From an uncultured bacterium (GTDB taxonomy: Bacteria; Elusimicrobiota; Elusimicrobia; Elusimicrobiales; Elusimicrobiaceae), in NCBI GenBank assembly GCA_949298795.1, contig CASFXV010000002.1:1-64000 (forward strand): a stretch of DNA of 64,000 nucleotides. Direction: 5' to 3'. The notes beneath the pieces are model-generated. The model was not told where the DNA came from, did no database searches, and worked only from the letters and a program-made list of their open reading frames with translations. Shown piece after piece: positions 27,846 to 36,841 of this stretch. A program made the translations under genes and the position numbers. Within the stretch, counting starts at the first letter, position 1. Each line of letters starts with the position of its first letter.

Positions 27846-28793
27846 CTAGTTATACGGAAACAAGTTGCGGTGTACCCCGCGCAGACGCGTAATATAAAAA
27901 AGCTTTCCCCTCCGCCAGCCTTTGGTAAGTACGGGGGCCAAAATAATCAGGCTAACAGCCCCAATCACTAACACCAGCCCCCAAGCCAAACCATGCGTAA
28001 AAGGCTCATGAAACACCAGCACCCCTATCAGCATGGCGGTCAGCGGCTCAAACGCTCCCAAAACGGAAGAAAAAGTGGACCCTATATTCTTAATAGCGTA
28101 CACCAAAGACAAGTTAGACAATACCGTAGGCACCAAAGCCAGCAACAACAAATTAACCTGGCTGCTTCCGCCCGGAACCGGCTGGAGCCCCCCCTGCCAA
28201 ACGGCAAACAGCAAAAAAGTAACCGTATCAAATAAAAAGATATAAAAAGTAAGCTTTAACGCCCCCATGTGTTTCACGCAGGACTGGTTTACCCCCACAA
28301 TATACAACCCGTAAGACAAGGCGGACATCATTTCTATCAGCACCCCTTTCACTTGTACTCCTTCAGACGACCCAACCCCCGACAATAACGCCACCCCCGC
28401 CAAAGCCATTACAATGGCGGTGTAAGTAAAAAAGGAAGGGTTCTCCCCAAAAAACAAAGCCATAATCACCGCCACAAACACAGGATACAGAAAAATAATG
28501 GTGGTAGCCGCCCCGCTGGGCAAATAATTATACCCCCAAAACAAAAACAGTGCGGAGCCTGTATACAATACGCTCAGCCATGCCAAAGTAAGCAATTCTT
28601 TAGGGGTAACGGTAAAAGACTTGCGGGCCAAAAACAATATGCCGCCCAACAGCACCGCCGCCAAAAAGAAGCGGTAAAACAAAATGGAAGGAAACGTCAT
28701 TCCCTCCGCTATAATGGGCAGCGTAAAAAGCGGTATCATGCCAAAAGTGGCAGAAGTTAAAATGCCGCAAAAAATTCCTTTCCAATAGTGCAT
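27846..28793 (-). CDS. EamA/DMT-family transporter
   Basis: 315 residues from the ATG at 28793. This start is favoured because TACAAT plus six bases precedes it, the leaderless layout seen elsewhere here. There are ten predicted helices in two EamA repeats (WKGIFCGILTSATFGMIPLF, ending GENPSFFTYTAIVMALAGVAL; then GVLIEMMSALSYGLYIVGVN, ending VFHEPFTHGLAWGLVLVIGAVSL, with the family's late Glu near the end of each repeat). It exports or imports metabolites or amino acids; the substrate cannot be told. Its end lies 35 bases before the pilin-like gene. Confidence 0.85.
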   Translation of the reverse strand: MHYWKGIFCGILTSATFGMIPLFTLPIIAEGMTFPSILFYRFFLAAVLLGGILFLARKSFTVTPKELLTLAWLSVLYTGSALFLFWGYNYLPSGAATTIIFLYPVFVAVIMALFFGENPSFFTYTAIVMALAGVALLSGVGSSEGVQVKGVLIEMMSALSYGLYIVGVNQSCVKHMGALKLTFYIFLFDTVTFLLFAVWQGGLQPVPGGSSQVNLLLLALVPTVLSNLSLVYAIKNIGSTFSSVLGAFEPLTAMLIGVLVFHEPFTHGLAWGLVLVIGAVSLIILAPVLTKGWRRGKLFYITRLRGVHRNLFPYN

Positions 28794-28799
28794 ATAGGT

Positions 28800-28805
28800 A
28801 TTGTA
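28800..28805 (-). promoter_or_regulatory. Leaderless -10 box of the DMT transporter
   Basis: TACAAT on the minus strand, six bases (ACCTAT) before the ATG at 28793, with no ribosome site between. Confidence 0.5.
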
Positions 28806-28848
28806 TCTAAATAAAAGAAAGCAATAAAGAACGCGCACACCACAAAAT

Positions 28849-28878
28849 ACCCAGGCCCGGTTTTTGCCGGGCCTGGGT
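28849..28878 (-). terminator. Terminator of the hydrogenase operon
   Basis: A 12-bp perfect stem (ACCCAGGCCCGG / CCGGGCCTGGGT) with a 6-base loop, about 45 bases past the hydA stop. Confidence 0.8.
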
Positions 28879-28923
28879 TTCCATTAAATACTTTGCCGCT
28901 GGAACGGCCGAAAAGACGTCCGT

Positions 28924-30672
28924 TTATTTTTTAGAGTCTTCCTCTCCCACGCGGAATTTTTTAGACTCATAATGCGTATGCAGCAGCTTATGCGCCACCG
29001 GCCCGCCTATTTTGTCTAAAATACGCCCATACAGCGCAGTCACCCCGCTGTTATCCTGGGATTTATAGGCCAGTTCCGTATCTTCCTGATACAGGCCTTC
29101 CGCACGCACTTTGCGCGGGGCCCAGCCGTCAAACTGGGGCTGACCGGCACCGGCTACGCAGCCGCCTTGGCAGGACATGACTTCAATAAAGTCATAATGG
29201 TCTTTGCCGGATTTGATGTCTTCCAGCAGTTTGCGCGCATTTTTCAGCCCGCTTACCACCGCAGTACGGATTTTAATGTCCCCAATGGTAACCGTTTTTT
29301 CTTTAAATACTTTTGGTTCGCGCAGGCTGGTAAACTTTACGCTGCGGGCGTTGGCCGGGTCCAGCTCGGCCACGACGTAGCGCAAGGCGGCTTCCATCAC
29401 GCCGCCGGAAGCGCCAAATATCACACCGGCACCCGTTTTAGTGCCAAAGGGCATATCAAACCATTCGTTTTCCAGATTTACAAAGTCTATGCCGGCTTCT
29501 TTAATCATACGGGCCAAAGCGACGGTAGTGACTACATAATCGGTATCGGGGTTGCCGTCCACATAAAACTCCCCGCGTTTGGCTTCGGACTTTTTGGCCG
29601 AGCACGGCATCACCGCCACTACCACCAAGTCTTCCCGTTTGCCGCCGCGGTCTTCAAAATCCGCCTTTAAAATGGGGCCCATCATTTGCATGGGGGAACG
29701 CGCCGTGGACAGATTGGGAATAAATTCCGGGGCGAATTTTTCCACATAATTTACCCACGCCGGGCAGCAGCTGGTAAACTGCGGTAAATTGGTTCCTTTT
29801 TTGAAGCGTTCCAAAAATTCGGTGGCTTCTTCCAAAATGGTTAAATCCGCCGCAAAAGCGGTATCATACACATAATCAAACCCCAACATGCGCAGGGCCG
29901 CCGCTATTTTCCCGTCTACGTTTTGCCCCTGGGGCAGGCCAAAAATTTCGCCCAATCCCACGCGCACGGCCGGCGCGATATGCACCGCCACCTTTTTGGC
30001 CGGGTTGTTGATGGCTTTAAACACTTCTTCAATTTCAGAAGAATTGGGCATTAAAGCCCCCGTGGGGCATACCCGCGCGCACTGGCCGCAGGATACGCAT
30101 TCGTGGCTTTGGCCCAGCTCTTTATTAAACGCGGTGGCTATTTTGGAGCGGAACCCGCGGAAAGCAAAATCAATGGCGCCAATTCCCTGCACCTCGTTGC
30201 AAATGCGCACGCAATTGCCGCATAAAATGCATTTGCTGTGGTCACGCACCAAAGCGGGAGAGGTGGCATCTTTATGGCTGTCTAACTTTTTGGATTTAAA
30301 ACGTATTTCCGTTACGTCCAAATCTTTAGCCAGCTTTTGCAGTTTGCAGTTGTTGGATTTGCTGCAAAGGGTGCAATCGTGATTGCCGGAAGAGAGCAAA
30401 AGCTCCAAATTAATGCGGCGCAGTTTGCGGATTTCGTCGCTGTTTACGCGCACCTTCATGCCGTCTTTCGGGGCTACCGTGCAGGAAGCCACAATGCCCA
30501 TTCCTTCCACTTCCACCAAACACAGGCGGCAAGCCCCGTAGGCAGCCAGCTCCGGGTGGTAGCAGAACGTAACAATATTAAAATGCGCCTTGCGGATGAG
30601 CTCCAGCAGGTTTTTCTCCCCCTCTATGGGGACTCTCTTGCCTTCAATAATAACAAATTGCTCTTTTTCCAT
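28924..30672 (-). CDS. hydA: [FeFe] hydrogenase catalytic subunit of a trimeric HydABC complex
   Basis: Makes H2 at the H-cluster. An N-terminal [2Fe-2S] domain (Cys37, 48, 51, 64) is followed by a His-ligated [4Fe-4S] (His98, Cys100, 103, 109), two ferredoxin-type [4Fe-4S] clusters (Cys148/151/154/158 and Cys192/195/198/202), and the H-cluster motifs TSCCPAW (300-306; proton-relay Cys302, ligand Cys303), MPCSAKK (Cys357) and MSCQGGC (Cys501, Cys505). The length of 582 lacks the extra C-terminal [2Fe-2S] domain of Thermotoga HydA. With hydB and hydC it fits the electron-bifurcating type (ferredoxin plus NADH to H2); bifurcation is inferred from the family. Cytoplasmic. Confidence 0.95.
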   Translation of the reverse strand: MEKEQFVIIEGKRVPIEGEKNLLELIRKAHFNIVTFCYHPELAAYGACRLCLVEVEGMGIVASCTVAPKDGMKVRVNSDEIRKLRRINLELLLSSGNHDCTLCSKSNNCKLQKLAKDLDVTEIRFKSKKLDSHKDATSPALVRDHSKCILCGNCVRICNEVQGIGAIDFAFRGFRSKIATAFNKELGQSHECVSCGQCARVCPTGALMPNSSEIEEVFKAINNPAKKVAVHIAPAVRVGLGEIFGLPQGQNVDGKIAAALRMLGFDYVYDTAFAADLTILEEATEFLERFKKGTNLPQFTSCCPAWVNYVEKFAPEFIPNLSTARSPMQMMGPILKADFEDRGGKREDLVVVAVMPCSAKKSEAKRGEFYVDGNPDTDYVVTTVALARMIKEAGIDFVNLENEWFDMPFGTKTGAGVIFGASGGVMEAALRYVVAELDPANARSVKFTSLREPKVFKEKTVTIGDIKIRTAVVSGLKNARKLLEDIKSGKDHYDFIEVMSCQGGCVAGAGQPQFDGWAPRKVRAEGLYQEDTELAYKSQDNSGVTALYGRILDKIGGPVAHKLLHTHYESKKFRVGEEDSKK

Positions 30673-30687
30673 ATGTATGCTCCGTGG

Positions 30688-32571
30688 TTATGCGCCTACA
30701 ATCACCGCGCTAAATTTACAGGTGGCCTTGCAGCCGCCGCATTTAATGCATTTTTTAGGGTCAATATGATGGGGTTTGCCCACTTCGCCCGAGATAGCCT
30801 GCACCGGGCACGCCCGCTTGCACATACCGCAGCCTTTGCATTTATCGGCCACAATTTCAAACCGGGCCAACGCTTTGCATACCCCGGCCGGGCAGCGTTT
30901 TTCAACCACATGGGCTAAATATTCATCTCTAAAATGTTTCAGCGTAGAAAGCACCGGGTTGGGCGCCGTTTTGCCTAACGCGCATAAGGAAGATTTTTGA
31001 ACGGCTTTGGCTAAATCCTCCAAATTTTCCAAGGTTTTTAACGTGGCCCTGCCTTCTACAATATCATTCAGCATGGTAAGCATTTGCTCCGTGCCTTCCC
31101 GGCAGGGAACGCATTTGCCGCAGGATTCCCGTTGGGTAAATTCCAAAAAGAAACGGGCTACGTTTACCATGCAGGTTTTGTCATTCATGACCACCAGCCC
31201 GCCGGAACCCACCATGGCGCCGGCTGATTTAAGAGAGTCAAAATCAAGAGGCAGGTCCAAATGTTCACGGGTTAAGCACCCGCCGGAAGGACCTCCGATT
31301 TGGGCCGCTTTAAAAGCGTCTTTATTCACCGTGCCGTCGTCATTGGTGGTGCCGCCGGCCACATCGTCAATCACTTGGCGCAGGGTGGTGCCCATAGGCA
31401 CTTCCACCAGCCCCGTATTGGCAATATGCCCCGTAACGGCAAATGTTTTGGTGCCCGGGCTGCCTAAGGTGCCAATTTTACGGAACTTTTCCGCCCCCAT
31501 TTCCAGCACTTTGGGTACGGTGGCTAACGTTTCCACATTGTTAATAACCGTAGGCTTGCCGAACAAGCCGCTTTGGCTGGGGAAAGGCGGTTTGATTTTG
31601 GGCATACCGCGTTTGCCTTCCACTGAGGCGATAAGAGCGGTCTCTTCCCCGCAGACAAAGGCGCCGGCCCCTTCCATCACGTTAATTTTAAAATCTTTTC
31701 CGGAACCAAAAATATTTTTACCTAACAGGCCCAGTTTTTCCGCCTGTTCTATGGCTTTGCGGATACGGGCAATAGCCAGCGGGTACTCCATACGCACGTA
31801 TACGTACCCTTCATCGGCCCCAATGGCGCGCGCGGCAATCATCATGCCTTCCAATACGGCGTTGGGGTTGCCTTCCATAACGCTGCGGTCCATAAAAGCG
31901 CCGGGGTCTCCCTCGTCCGCGTTGCAAATGACGTATTTTTTAGGCCCGGGCTCCACGCGGGTTAAATCCCACTTTTTCCCGGTGGGGAAACCGCCGCCGC
32001 CGCGCCCGCGCAAGCCGGAGGCGATCATTTCCTGGCAGACTTCTTCGTCCGTCATTTGGGTATAGGCGCGTTTGGCCTGGGCGTAACCGCCGTGGGCGAT
32101 GTATTCGTTAATATCTTCCGGGTTGATGCGGCCGCAGTCATGCAGCAAAATGCGTTCCTGCTTGGCGTAAAAAGGAATTTCCGCCACGGTTTTGGCTTTT
32201 TGGTCATTGGCGGGGTTATGGTACAAAAGACGGTCTATCACTTCCCCTTTTAAAAGGGTTTTCTCCACAATTTCGGGCACGTCTTCCGGCTTTACTTTGG
32301 TATAAAAAATGTCCCCCACGCTGACCAGCGGCCCCTGCGCGCAAAAGCCGCGGCAGCCGCTCATGCTGAGGTAATTTTCATGGCAGTCTTTGGTAATTTG
32401 CAGGCAAAAACCAATATGATGTTTTTCCATTTCTTTTTGGAAAGCTTCATATACTTTTAACGAGCCGCCCGCAATACAGCCCGTACCGCCGCAAATAACC
32501 ACGCGGCCGGTTATTTTTTTGTACGCTTCGTTATAATCTTTTGCAATTTGTTCAATCGTTTTATTAGGCAT
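30688..32571 (-). CDS. hydB: HydB, NuoF-like flavin subunit of the [FeFe] hydrogenase
   Basis: NADH- and FMN-binding subunit. Order of domains: N-terminal thioredoxin-like [2Fe-2S] (GGTGCIAGGS then SGCRGFC), NuoF core with NADH/FMN glycine loop GRGGGGFPTGKKW and CNADEGDPGAFMDR, SLBB region, a [4Fe-4S] site ESCGKCVPCREGT, and a C-terminal two-cluster ferredoxin (CKGCGMCKRACP, CIKCGGCKATC). The length of 627 is standard for HydB. It overlaps hydC by 8 bases and precedes hydA by 15, so the three are coupled. Confidence 0.95.
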   Translation of the reverse strand: MPNKTIEQIAKDYNEAYKKITGRVVICGGTGCIAGGSLKVYEAFQKEMEKHHIGFCLQITKDCHENYLSMSGCRGFCAQGPLVSVGDIFYTKVKPEDVPEIVEKTLLKGEVIDRLLYHNPANDQKAKTVAEIPFYAKQERILLHDCGRINPEDINEYIAHGGYAQAKRAYTQMTDEEVCQEMIASGLRGRGGGGFPTGKKWDLTRVEPGPKKYVICNADEGDPGAFMDRSVMEGNPNAVLEGMMIAARAIGADEGYVYVRMEYPLAIARIRKAIEQAEKLGLLGKNIFGSGKDFKINVMEGAGAFVCGEETALIASVEGKRGMPKIKPPFPSQSGLFGKPTVINNVETLATVPKVLEMGAEKFRKIGTLGSPGTKTFAVTGHIANTGLVEVPMGTTLRQVIDDVAGGTTNDDGTVNKDAFKAAQIGGPSGGCLTREHLDLPLDFDSLKSAGAMVGSGGLVVMNDKTCMVNVARFFLEFTQRESCGKCVPCREGTEQMLTMLNDIVEGRATLKTLENLEDLAKAVQKSSLCALGKTAPNPVLSTLKHFRDEYLAHVVEKRCPAGVCKALARFEIVADKCKGCGMCKRACPVQAISGEVGKPHHIDPKKCIKCGGCKATCKFSAVIVGA

Positions 32572-33046
32572 TTTGCGCCTCCTGTTTGATTACAGCGTCC
32601 AGCAGTTCCACCGCTTTAGCCGGGGTTACCTGGCCGTGTACTACATCATCAATCACCATAACGGGCGCCAGCCCGCAGGCCCCCAGGCAGGAAACGCATT
32701 CCAACGTAAACAACATGTCTTCCGTAGTATCTTGCCCTTCTTTAAGTTTTAATTTGTCTTTTACCGTATTGATTAAAAAAGAAGACCCTTTCACATGGCA
32801 GGCGGTGCCGTTGCACACTTTTACAATGTGCTTGCCCTTGGGCGTGATGGCAAAATGCGCAAAAAATGTGGCCACGCCAAACACCTTGGCGGGCGATATT
32901 TCCAATTCGTCGGCAATAAAGCGCATGATGTCTTCCGGCAGGTAGCGGTAGGCGTCTTGCACTTTCTGTAAAATGGGAATTAATTTGGACGGATCATAAT
33001 CATACTCTTTGAGTATGTTTGCGGCAGGGGTGAAATGCTCTGTCAT
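32564..33046 (-). CDS. hydC: HydC, NuoE-like [2Fe-2S] subunit of the [FeFe] hydrogenase
   Basis: 160-residue thioredoxin-fold ferredoxin. An N-terminal helical domain (YDPSKLIPILQKVQDAYRYLP) precedes the four cluster ligands in VCNGTACHVKG and CVSCLGACGLAP. It passes electrons within the HydABC complex. First gene of the operon, with AAGGAG upstream of the ATG and a 5' leader of about 105 bases after a near-consensus promoter. Confidence 0.95.
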   Translation of the reverse strand: MTEHFTPAANILKEYDYDPSKLIPILQKVQDAYRYLPEDIMRFIADELEISPAKVFGVATFFAHFAITPKGKHIVKVCNGTACHVKGSSFLINTVKDKLKLKEGQDTTEDMLFTLECVSCLGACGLAPVMVIDDVVHGQVTPAKAVELLDAVIKQEAQNA

Positions 33047-33109
33047 ACAAATAGTCTCCTTAGAACGGCAAACTGCGTTTGTTTAATACCAACAGAAAAG
33101 ACTGAATAA

Positions 33110-33132
33110 CCCGTATGCGGGCAGCATACGGG
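33110..33132 (-). promoter_or_regulatory. Hairpin in the hydCBA leader
   Basis: A 9-bp perfect stem (CCCGTATGC / GCATACGGG) with a 5-base loop lies in the predicted untranslated leader between the promoter and hydC. It has no T run, so it is unlikely to be a terminator. It could be a protein-binding site or an mRNA-stabilising element. Confidence 0.45.
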
Positions 33133-33160
33133 GACCAACAAATAAAACCTCTTAAGTTTA

Positions 33161-33189
33161 ATTATAACCAGTTAGTGACGGGCTGTCAA
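33161..33189 (-). promoter_or_regulatory. Perfect sigma-70 promoter of hydCBA
   Basis: On the minus strand TTGACA (33189-33184), a 17-base spacer and TATAAT (33166-33161) all match consensus exactly. The predicted start is near 33154. It implies strong, probably constitutive expression of the hydrogenase. Confidence 0.85.
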
Positions 33190-33211
33190 CGAAAGCCCGA
33201 CGGGGAATACA

Positions 33212-34339
33212 TCAGCGTTTCCAGCCGTTGAGGCGTTTCCAACTATAGTAATTCTTCAAGGCATTCAACAGCGTTAAATATCCATTGGCGTCCAGCGGGA
33301 AGCCGCCGTCGCGGGTGGATAACATGCCGTCAAAACCCAAATCGTACAGTTCCCGGGCGCGCACTTCGTCCTCCCCATAAGCGGAAAGGGCAATCACCGT
33401 TGTGGTGGAGTTATTTTGGCGCAACTTGGACACCAAAGCATACCCTCCGCCGTCTTCCATTACCAGGTCTGTAATAATCAAATCAAAAGTTTTGCCATCA
33501 GCCAAATCCCGCTGAATATCTTTCAGGCGAAAATAAGTGGATAATTTCGTCCCTTCGGGGAAAAGCCCCTTGCGGTACCAAGCCACTAACGCCCCGCCCA
33601 AATAATCCCGGTCATTAACAAACGCAATTTTTAAACCGGAAGGAATGGACTGAGACAAAGTCTTCGCACGGGAAACATCCGTTAAGCCGGCCAGCCAACG
33701 GTTGCTTTTAAGCCGGGGACTGGAACCGTCCTGCCCGTGTAAAAAGAACTCCTGAAAAACAAATTTTCTATCATTTCGCCTCAAATGAACAGGGGGAAGC
33801 AGCTCCCCCGGAGCCGCAAACGGATTTAAAATGCGACGCGCCTGCAACAAATATTTTCTTGCCGCGTCTAAAGGCTTGTCATGAAAGGCCAAAGCGCTAA
33901 GAGCCAGCTGCTCCTCCACTTGGGAAATACGCAAATCCAGCGCGGCTAACTCTGCCGGGGCCGGCCGCTCTTTTTGAGTTTGTATATAAAAGAGGCGTAC
34001 GTCCAAATCTTTTTTTAATGCCGCAAATTGGCGCATGGAAGAATAATAGTGTTGCTTCACTTTCCGTTTTTGAACCTCATTTAACGGAAAAATAAAAGTG
34101 GCCAATCTGTCAGGAGACGTAGGCTCAAATGAGGCGGCTGGGATCAGTTGCCGTTTTGACCAAGAGGCAACCGCCCGGTTCAGCAGTTCTTTTTCAAATG
34201 CTGCGCCCGTTGTGCGTACAATTACGGTCTTTTCGGCCTGTTTAATACCTTTTTTTAAAAATTGCTGTCCGCACAAAACATTGGGCAGAAGCACGCCCAA
34301 AACCAAGAATATAAACCATTTCTTAGGGAATTTTATCAT
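33212..34339 (-). CDS. Exported protein with C-terminal receiver-like domain, paralogue A
   Basis: 375 residues from the ATG at 34339 (AGAGGT upstream). Signal peptide IKFPKKWFIFLVLGVLLPNVLCG; then a ~215-residue helical module holding the family motif LKKDLDVRLFY; then a CheY-like domain (residues ~237-345). Receiver landmarks are Asn242-Asp243 (acid pair), Asp291 in IITDLVME (phospho-acceptor) and Ser319 in ALSAYGED. The conserved Lys after strand 5 is replaced by Thr342 in GFDGMLST. It ends NYYSWKRLNGWKR. Receiver domains are usually cytoplasmic, so export is exceptional. Third and last gene of the C-B-A unit. Function unknown. Confidence 0.75.
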   Translation of the reverse strand: MIKFPKKWFIFLVLGVLLPNVLCGQQFLKKGIKQAEKTVIVRTTGAAFEKELLNRAVASWSKRQLIPAASFEPTSPDRLATFIFPLNEVQKRKVKQHYYSSMRQFAALKKDLDVRLFYIQTQKERPAPAELAALDLRISQVEEQLALSALAFHDKPLDAARKYLLQARRILNPFAAPGELLPPVHLRRNDRKFVFQEFFLHGQDGSSPRLKSNRWLAGLTDVSRAKTLSQSIPSGLKIAFVNDRDYLGGALVAWYRKGLFPEGTKLSTYFRLKDIQRDLADGKTFDLIITDLVMEDGGGYALVSKLRQNNSTTTVIALSAYGEDEVRARELYDLGFDGMLSTRDGGFPLDANGYLTLLNALKNYYSWKRLNGWKR

Positions 34340-34353
34340 TGCCAAGACCTCTT

Positions 34354-35460
34354 TTAATAGTCCCAATGATGCAAATCACGATAGTAAAAATAATTTTTTA
34401 TTTTTTTAGCCAAAAACAACATGTCCCCAGCGCAAGCGCCAAAAGTGTAATTTATCCCTATCATGCCGTCCATGCCATAAGAATACAAATGGCTGGCCGT
34501 AGAAGGAGATTCCTCAAACATAGTTAAAGCCAGCAACGGAATGTGTATATTATTTTGGCGCAACTGCGAGGCGATTAAAAGGCCGCCTCCGCCCGGGACA
34601 ATAACATCCGACAAAATCAAATCAAAACGTTCTCCTTGCTCTAAAGCATACTCCAACGCACGCGAATGGGAATAAAAAACCCATTGGGTATTTTCCCCAA
34701 AGCCGCCGCGTTTATACCATCGTTCCAAAAGGGCTAACAAACTTTTTTCATCATTTAAAACCGCTACCCGGCGCAGCGGAAGTTTCTCCATAATACGTTT
34801 GGTACGGATATAAGCAAACAGCGTTCTTTCACCCTGTTGACAGGAAAGAGACCAAAAATTATTGGACGGCTCCATTAATAAGAATTCTCTTTCATTATAC
34901 ACACGGTTGCCGCGGGACCACTCCTTAGAGCCAAACATATGCTGAAACATAGGGTCTACCCGGCCGGCAGCCTCGTCTAAATAATCCAGGGCGGATTTTA
35001 AGGCCGCATCGCGGCGAAACGGCCCCGCCTTTAAGGCCCGAATCCGAAAAGACAAATCTCCCAACTGCTTAAAAATTTCGTTCTTTTCTTGTACAGAAAA
35101 AGGCCGGCTTTCCCCCGGCATGGTTTGATAAAAAAGCCGTACGTCCAGCTCTTTTTTAAAAGCCAAAAAGTCTTCCATCACTTGATAATAGCGGGCGGCC
35201 AAATCCCGCTTTTGCATGTTATCAATCTGCGGGAAAAACACGCTCAAATCTCCGTACGGGGTGGGAGTGATTTTATTAAACAGAGGGCTTTCTCTTAAGG
35301 CATGCATTCGTTTTGCGCCGGGAGATAATACCGCCGCCTTTTTTGCCGCAGGAGAAACCGCCTTTTTTACCGCGCCTGCCGCTTGGGGCAGTTTCCCCTG
35401 GGCCCATACGGCCCCGGCTTCCAACAACACAAACAACATAAACGCACTAAAAACTTTCAT
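34354..35460 (-). CDS. Exported protein with C-terminal receiver-like domain, paralogue B
   Basis: 368 residues from the ATG at 35460; a GTG two codons earlier is possible. Signal peptide KVFSAFMLFVLLEAGAVWA, an Ala/Lys-rich linker, the helical module with FKKELDVRLFYQ and VYNEREFLLMEP, then the receiver-like domain with Asn236-Asp237, Asp285 in LILSDVIVPGGGG and Thr313 in LALTMFEES. The Lys site reads GMDGMIGI. It ends NYFYYRDLHHWDY, nearly the same tail as paralogue C. Six bases separate it from C, so they are co-transcribed. No output domain is present. Confidence 0.75.
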   Translation of the reverse strand: MKVFSAFMLFVLLEAGAVWAQGKLPQAAGAVKKAVSPAAKKAAVLSPGAKRMHALRESPLFNKITPTPYGDLSVFFPQIDNMQKRDLAARYYQVMEDFLAFKKELDVRLFYQTMPGESRPFSVQEKNEIFKQLGDLSFRIRALKAGPFRRDAALKSALDYLDEAAGRVDPMFQHMFGSKEWSRGNRVYNEREFLLMEPSNNFWSLSCQQGERTLFAYIRTKRIMEKLPLRRVAVLNDEKSLLALLERWYKRGGFGENTQWVFYSHSRALEYALEQGERFDLILSDVIVPGGGGLLIASQLRQNNIHIPLLALTMFEESPSTASHLYSYGMDGMIGINYTFGACAGDMLFLAKKIKNYFYYRDLHHWDY

Positions 35461-35466
35461 TTGCAC

Positions 35467-36687
35467 TTAACGCATCCATTGATGTAAATCACGGTAATAG
35501 AAATAATTTTTTAAAGCTTTGGGCGCATTGCGGTAACCAAATTCATCGGAAACAATATACCCGTCAAAACCGATTTCAAACAGATCTTCCCCTTTTACGG
35601 TTTCTTCTTTGTAACCGCTTAAACCAATTACCGGGATATTAATGTTGTTTTCCCTTAGTTTATTTACCAACAGCATGCCACTGCCGTTAGGCATGGAGAT
35701 ATCGCTAAAAATCAGGTCATACTTATCCCCTTTTTTCAGGCTGTCCCCTAATTTATAAATGCTGTCAAAAGTGGTGACTTCCGCTCCTTTACCAAAGCTG
35801 CCCCAACGGCCAAAGTTTGCCATAGCGGTTAAAATTTCAGGCAAATCGTTCACGACGGCTATTTTAAGCCCGTCGGGAACGGCAGGCACCGTTTCCACCC
35901 CTTGCGGAGGCACCAACATAAATTCCCGCTTATCATACACCCGGTCTTTGCGCAAATAAACGGGCATTTTTTCCAATACGCCCGCCAATCCGGGCTGCAG
36001 TTCAATCATGCGCTGGGTTAAATATTTAGTGGCTAAATAGAGGGGCATGTCTTCCGGGAAATAATATAAAGATAAGAATTTAAGCCGTACGCGCAATGAC
36101 CCTACGTCTTTTGTCATTTGAGTCCGCTCATGAGGTGGCATAGCCACAGCGCTCACCCCATCCGCCTTAAAATAAAACATCTTTACGTCCACAAACTTTT
36201 TCAGCTCCGCAAACTCATGCATACGCTGGTAATACGTTTTAAGGGCTGCTTCCGGAGACATAATATCAAATTTAACCCCTCCGCCATTGTGGGAAATGCG
36301 CGCCGCTGTCTCTTCGGAAGAGAGCATGGCCGCCATTAGCTGTCTTTCAGAGCTGGGGCGGATATCCGGCGGCATCACTTCATAGGTCTTTTTCAGTAAG
36401 GCTTCATCCATGCTTTGTATGCCTGCCGGCAAGCTGCCTGCAATGACAGCATCTGCCTCCGTGCGGTCTCTTTCCATCATTTTATTTAAATTTTCTTGCG
36501 GATAAGCCAATTTGGCCCTATTAAGCACACGTACCTGAAAGGTTCCAGCCTTAGAAGGTAAATTTTTACTGGCATTTTTTTCAATAATACGTACCAAACC
36601 GCCGCTTTTACTTTGTGCAAAAGCCGGCGCAGTACAAATAAAAAATCCGCACACTAACATACAACCTTGTAAAAAGGTTCTTCTCAT
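35467..36687 (-). CDS. Exported protein with C-terminal receiver-like domain, paralogue C
   Basis: 406 residues. Signal peptide RRTFLQGCMLVCGFFICTAPAFA, then a longer helical module than its siblings (an extra ~60 residues before the shared FAELKKFVDVKMFYF), VYDKREFMLVPP, then the receiver-like domain with Asn280-Asp281, Asp329 in LIFSDISMPNGSG and Ser357 in GLSGYKEE. The Lys site reads GFDGYIVS. It ends NYFYYRDLHQWMR. A GGAGG ribosome site precedes the ATG. It is the first gene of the three-gene unit; an A+T-rich promoter region lies at 36688-36790. Confidence 0.78.
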   Translation of the reverse strand: MRRTFLQGCMLVCGFFICTAPAFAQSKSGGLVRIIEKNASKNLPSKAGTFQVRVLNRAKLAYPQENLNKMMERDRTEADAVIAGSLPAGIQSMDEALLKKTYEVMPPDIRPSSERQLMAAMLSSEETAARISHNGGGVKFDIMSPEAALKTYYQRMHEFAELKKFVDVKMFYFKADGVSAVAMPPHERTQMTKDVGSLRVRLKFLSLYYFPEDMPLYLATKYLTQRMIELQPGLAGVLEKMPVYLRKDRVYDKREFMLVPPQGVETVPAVPDGLKIAVVNDLPEILTAMANFGRWGSFGKGAEVTTFDSIYKLGDSLKKGDKYDLIFSDISMPNGSGMLLVNKLRENNINIPVIGLSGYKEETVKGEDLFEIGFDGYIVSDEFGYRNAPKALKNYFYYRDLHQWMR

Positions 36688-36797
36688 AAATATACCCTCC
36701 AGGCAGGTTTATATTTATAATTTAACCAAAACAAAATTTAAGAACAAGGGCCTTTGGTCCCATTCTTCCATAGGTCTAACAGCCCCTATCCCAAATA

Positions 36798-36822
36798 AAA
36801 ACCGCCCATAAAGGGCGGTTTT
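36798..36822 (-). terminator. Terminator of paralogue D
   Basis: Stem AAAACCGCCC / GGGCGGTTTT with loop ATAAA, between genes D and C. It separates D from the C-B-A transcription unit. Confidence 0.8.
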
Positions 36823-36841
36823 TATCATGGCTTACGGTTTT

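Noticed and set aside
28924-30672. Reading HydA as a NADH-quinone oxidoreductase NuoG
   Set aside because: All three H-cluster motifs with their cysteines are present, which NuoG lacks.
31007-32065. A 352-codon open frame on the plus strand opposite hydB
   Set aside because: Antisense shadow of a confidently identified NuoF-like subunit; no start signal or protein-like domain.
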